From: Branchiostoma floridae
Lineage: Eukaryota; Chordata; Leptocardii; Amphioxiformes; Branchiostomatidae
Assembly (NCBI RefSeq): GCF_000003815.2
Contig: NC_049997.1
Span: forward strand, 12,584,228 to 12,648,227
Direction of reading: 5' to 3'
DNA length: 64,000 bases
Shown here: piece by piece, positions 62,954 through 64,000 of the stretch
How the letters are laid out: each line of letters starts with the position of its first letter
Position numbering within the stretch: position 1 is the first letter of the stretch
The notes under the pieces: generated by a model
Told to the model about the DNA's origin: nothing
The model's input: the letters and a program-made list of their open reading frames with translations, nothing else
Databases searched by the model: none
Translations under genes and position numbers: made by a program

Positions 62954-63430
62954 AGTCAAACCTGTCCATGACGACCACCCAGGGGACCGGGCAAAAGCGG
63001 CCGATTTGGTCAGCTGGTCGGTTAGAAGAGTATCAACTCACAACATGTCCGATGCATAGTTTAAATGGTTTCCATTGTGTTTAATGGCAAATAGCAAGCA
63101 CACGCACGTGCATCCGCCGCCATCTTTATTTTGAACATAACATCGTAATGGTAGTCAAAATCCGATGCAAACTGGCCAAATTCGGCACAAAATGGTGCTA
63201 GTTATCATTGAAAGACGATGACACCTCAAGATTTGAAAATGACACAGCCAGTATGGGCAGGGATTTGGTCCCAATTTTTGGCGGTCGCGGTCAAGTTGGC
63301 CAGGTGGTCGTTGTGAAGAGTTCTCTCAATGCTTACATCAATTGGGAAAATTTTCGGGACTGAGAAAAAACGGTCGTAATGGCCAGATAGTCGCTAAGAA
63401 GAGGTGGTCGCTTGGGCAGGAAATGGTCAA
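62954..63430. mobile_element. CAGTCAAACCTG-family element, diverged
   Basis: Begins CAGTCAAACCTGTCC after TA, with GACCACCCAGGGGACCGGGC; later GGTCGTTGTGAAGAG and GGTGGTCGCTTGGGCAGG. Longer than the copy at 55881 and lacking a clean right terminus. Intron of the minus-strand gene. Confidence 0.6.
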
Positions 63431-64000
63431 AGGCATATGCAAAACTTAGAGAGAATTATAATACATGTAAAAGTAGAGGTCTATTATGCTCCAACTTATA
63501 AATCATGTACAAAAATTTAAGACTTTGTAAGATCAAAAGGCATCAAAATCCATAAAAGTTATTACTATTTTTCAAGGTATTACAGCAAATGACTGACACT
63601 TGTAACTGGTGCTGTAATATGACATGAAATTGAATGAATGGCTGATTCACTGAATTAACAAATATACATGTAACTGTTAAGTCATACATGTACATTGTAC
63701 ATGTATAGTATGACACCAGGGGCCCCTTGACCTTCGTCTCTCAACCCCCATCTAAATATCAAATATCATTAGAAGTACTTAAGTTATGCTGACGGTGACC
63801 ACAAATATCTTGAAATTTAAAATAAACACAGAGACAGACACACGCACACCAAAAAATTCAATACCTTCATTTTTTATGAATGCCTACTGTGCCCACTTTG
63901 TATTGGCCATGTTGCAAACTGAATAAAGTCGAAGTCAAAGATTGAATAAATGAGTGAATGAATGAATGAATGAACGAACAAACAAAACTGTAACAGACGT
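63431..64000. other. Right-edge spacer or intron
   Basis: A GTACATGTA-rich spot (63670-63705), a worn stretch like the TTACCTCCA family on the minus strand (63718-63870, GGGGCCCC... and ACACAGAGACAGACACACGC), and a (GAAT)n run at 63950-63975. No exon was recognised. Confidence 0.5.

Overview
The window is animal (eukaryotic) DNA: genes split by GT-AG introns with consistent phases, AATAAA poly(A) signals, and dense, nested transposons in introns and spacers. The gene content (a secreted WSC-like/tectonin lectin, a nucleotidyltransferase-TPR gene with a near-identical 44-residue TPR array, a long C2H2 zinc-finger gene, a peptide-type GPCR) and the repeats (tRNA-derived SINEs, Ngaro/DIRS, Ty3/Gypsy, Harbinger, many TIR elements) suggest an invertebrate deuterostome, most likely a lancelet (Branchiostoma). 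That assignment is inference from gene style; no search was run.

Layout. 1-850: simple repeats and a small TIR element. 854-7505: a young, apparently whole Ty3/Gypsy LTR retrotransposon with identical 190-bp LTRs and one 325-bp assembly gap. 8305-11982: a one-exon coding region for a 1,225-residue protein with 23 good and 1 degenerate C2H2 fingers. 13090-20630: a repeat island with a 163-bp tandem array and a decayed Ngaro-type (DIRS-order) element whose split direct repeats are still virtually identical and which carries a 60-bp minisatellite. 21980-25215: interspersed repeats and an imperfect tandem duplication. 25542-30940: a five-piece nucleotidyltransferase + TPR gene, with a short compensated frameshift between the enzyme and TPR halves.

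31600-39180 holds gene A, a 240-residue secreted protein (signal-peptide exon plus four exons). Its first coding intron contains a MITE, a 42-bp minisatellite and a transposon-type C76-like protease ORF. 39183-44440 is a repeat-rich spacer with a duplicated GPCR 3' fragment, a LINE fragment and TIR elements. 44698-59110 is gene B, a 14-exon gene for a 703-residue secreted protein: signal peptide, acidic/helical stalk, WSC-like Cys-rich domain, six tectonin repeats, and the same C-terminal domain as gene A. Gene A and the DNA after it are a segmental copy of the 3' end of gene B plus the tail of the neighbouring GPCR gene (59419-60459, minus strand). Thus 36815-39450 corresponds to 57225-59455, and gene A appears to have arisen by joining a duplicated C-terminal module to a different signal-peptide exon. 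60512-64000 has a possible GPCR promoter, one terminal exon of an unidentified minus-strand gene and a TIR element.

Functionally, genes A and B are predicted secreted, probably carbohydrate-binding proteins. Tectonin lectins act in innate recognition in other animals. The NTase-TPR gene could be an intracellular sensor or signalling enzyme, but nothing here proves that. Exon coordinates were read by eye from splice motifs and phase, and both lectin-family models give an uninterrupted frame of exact codon length.
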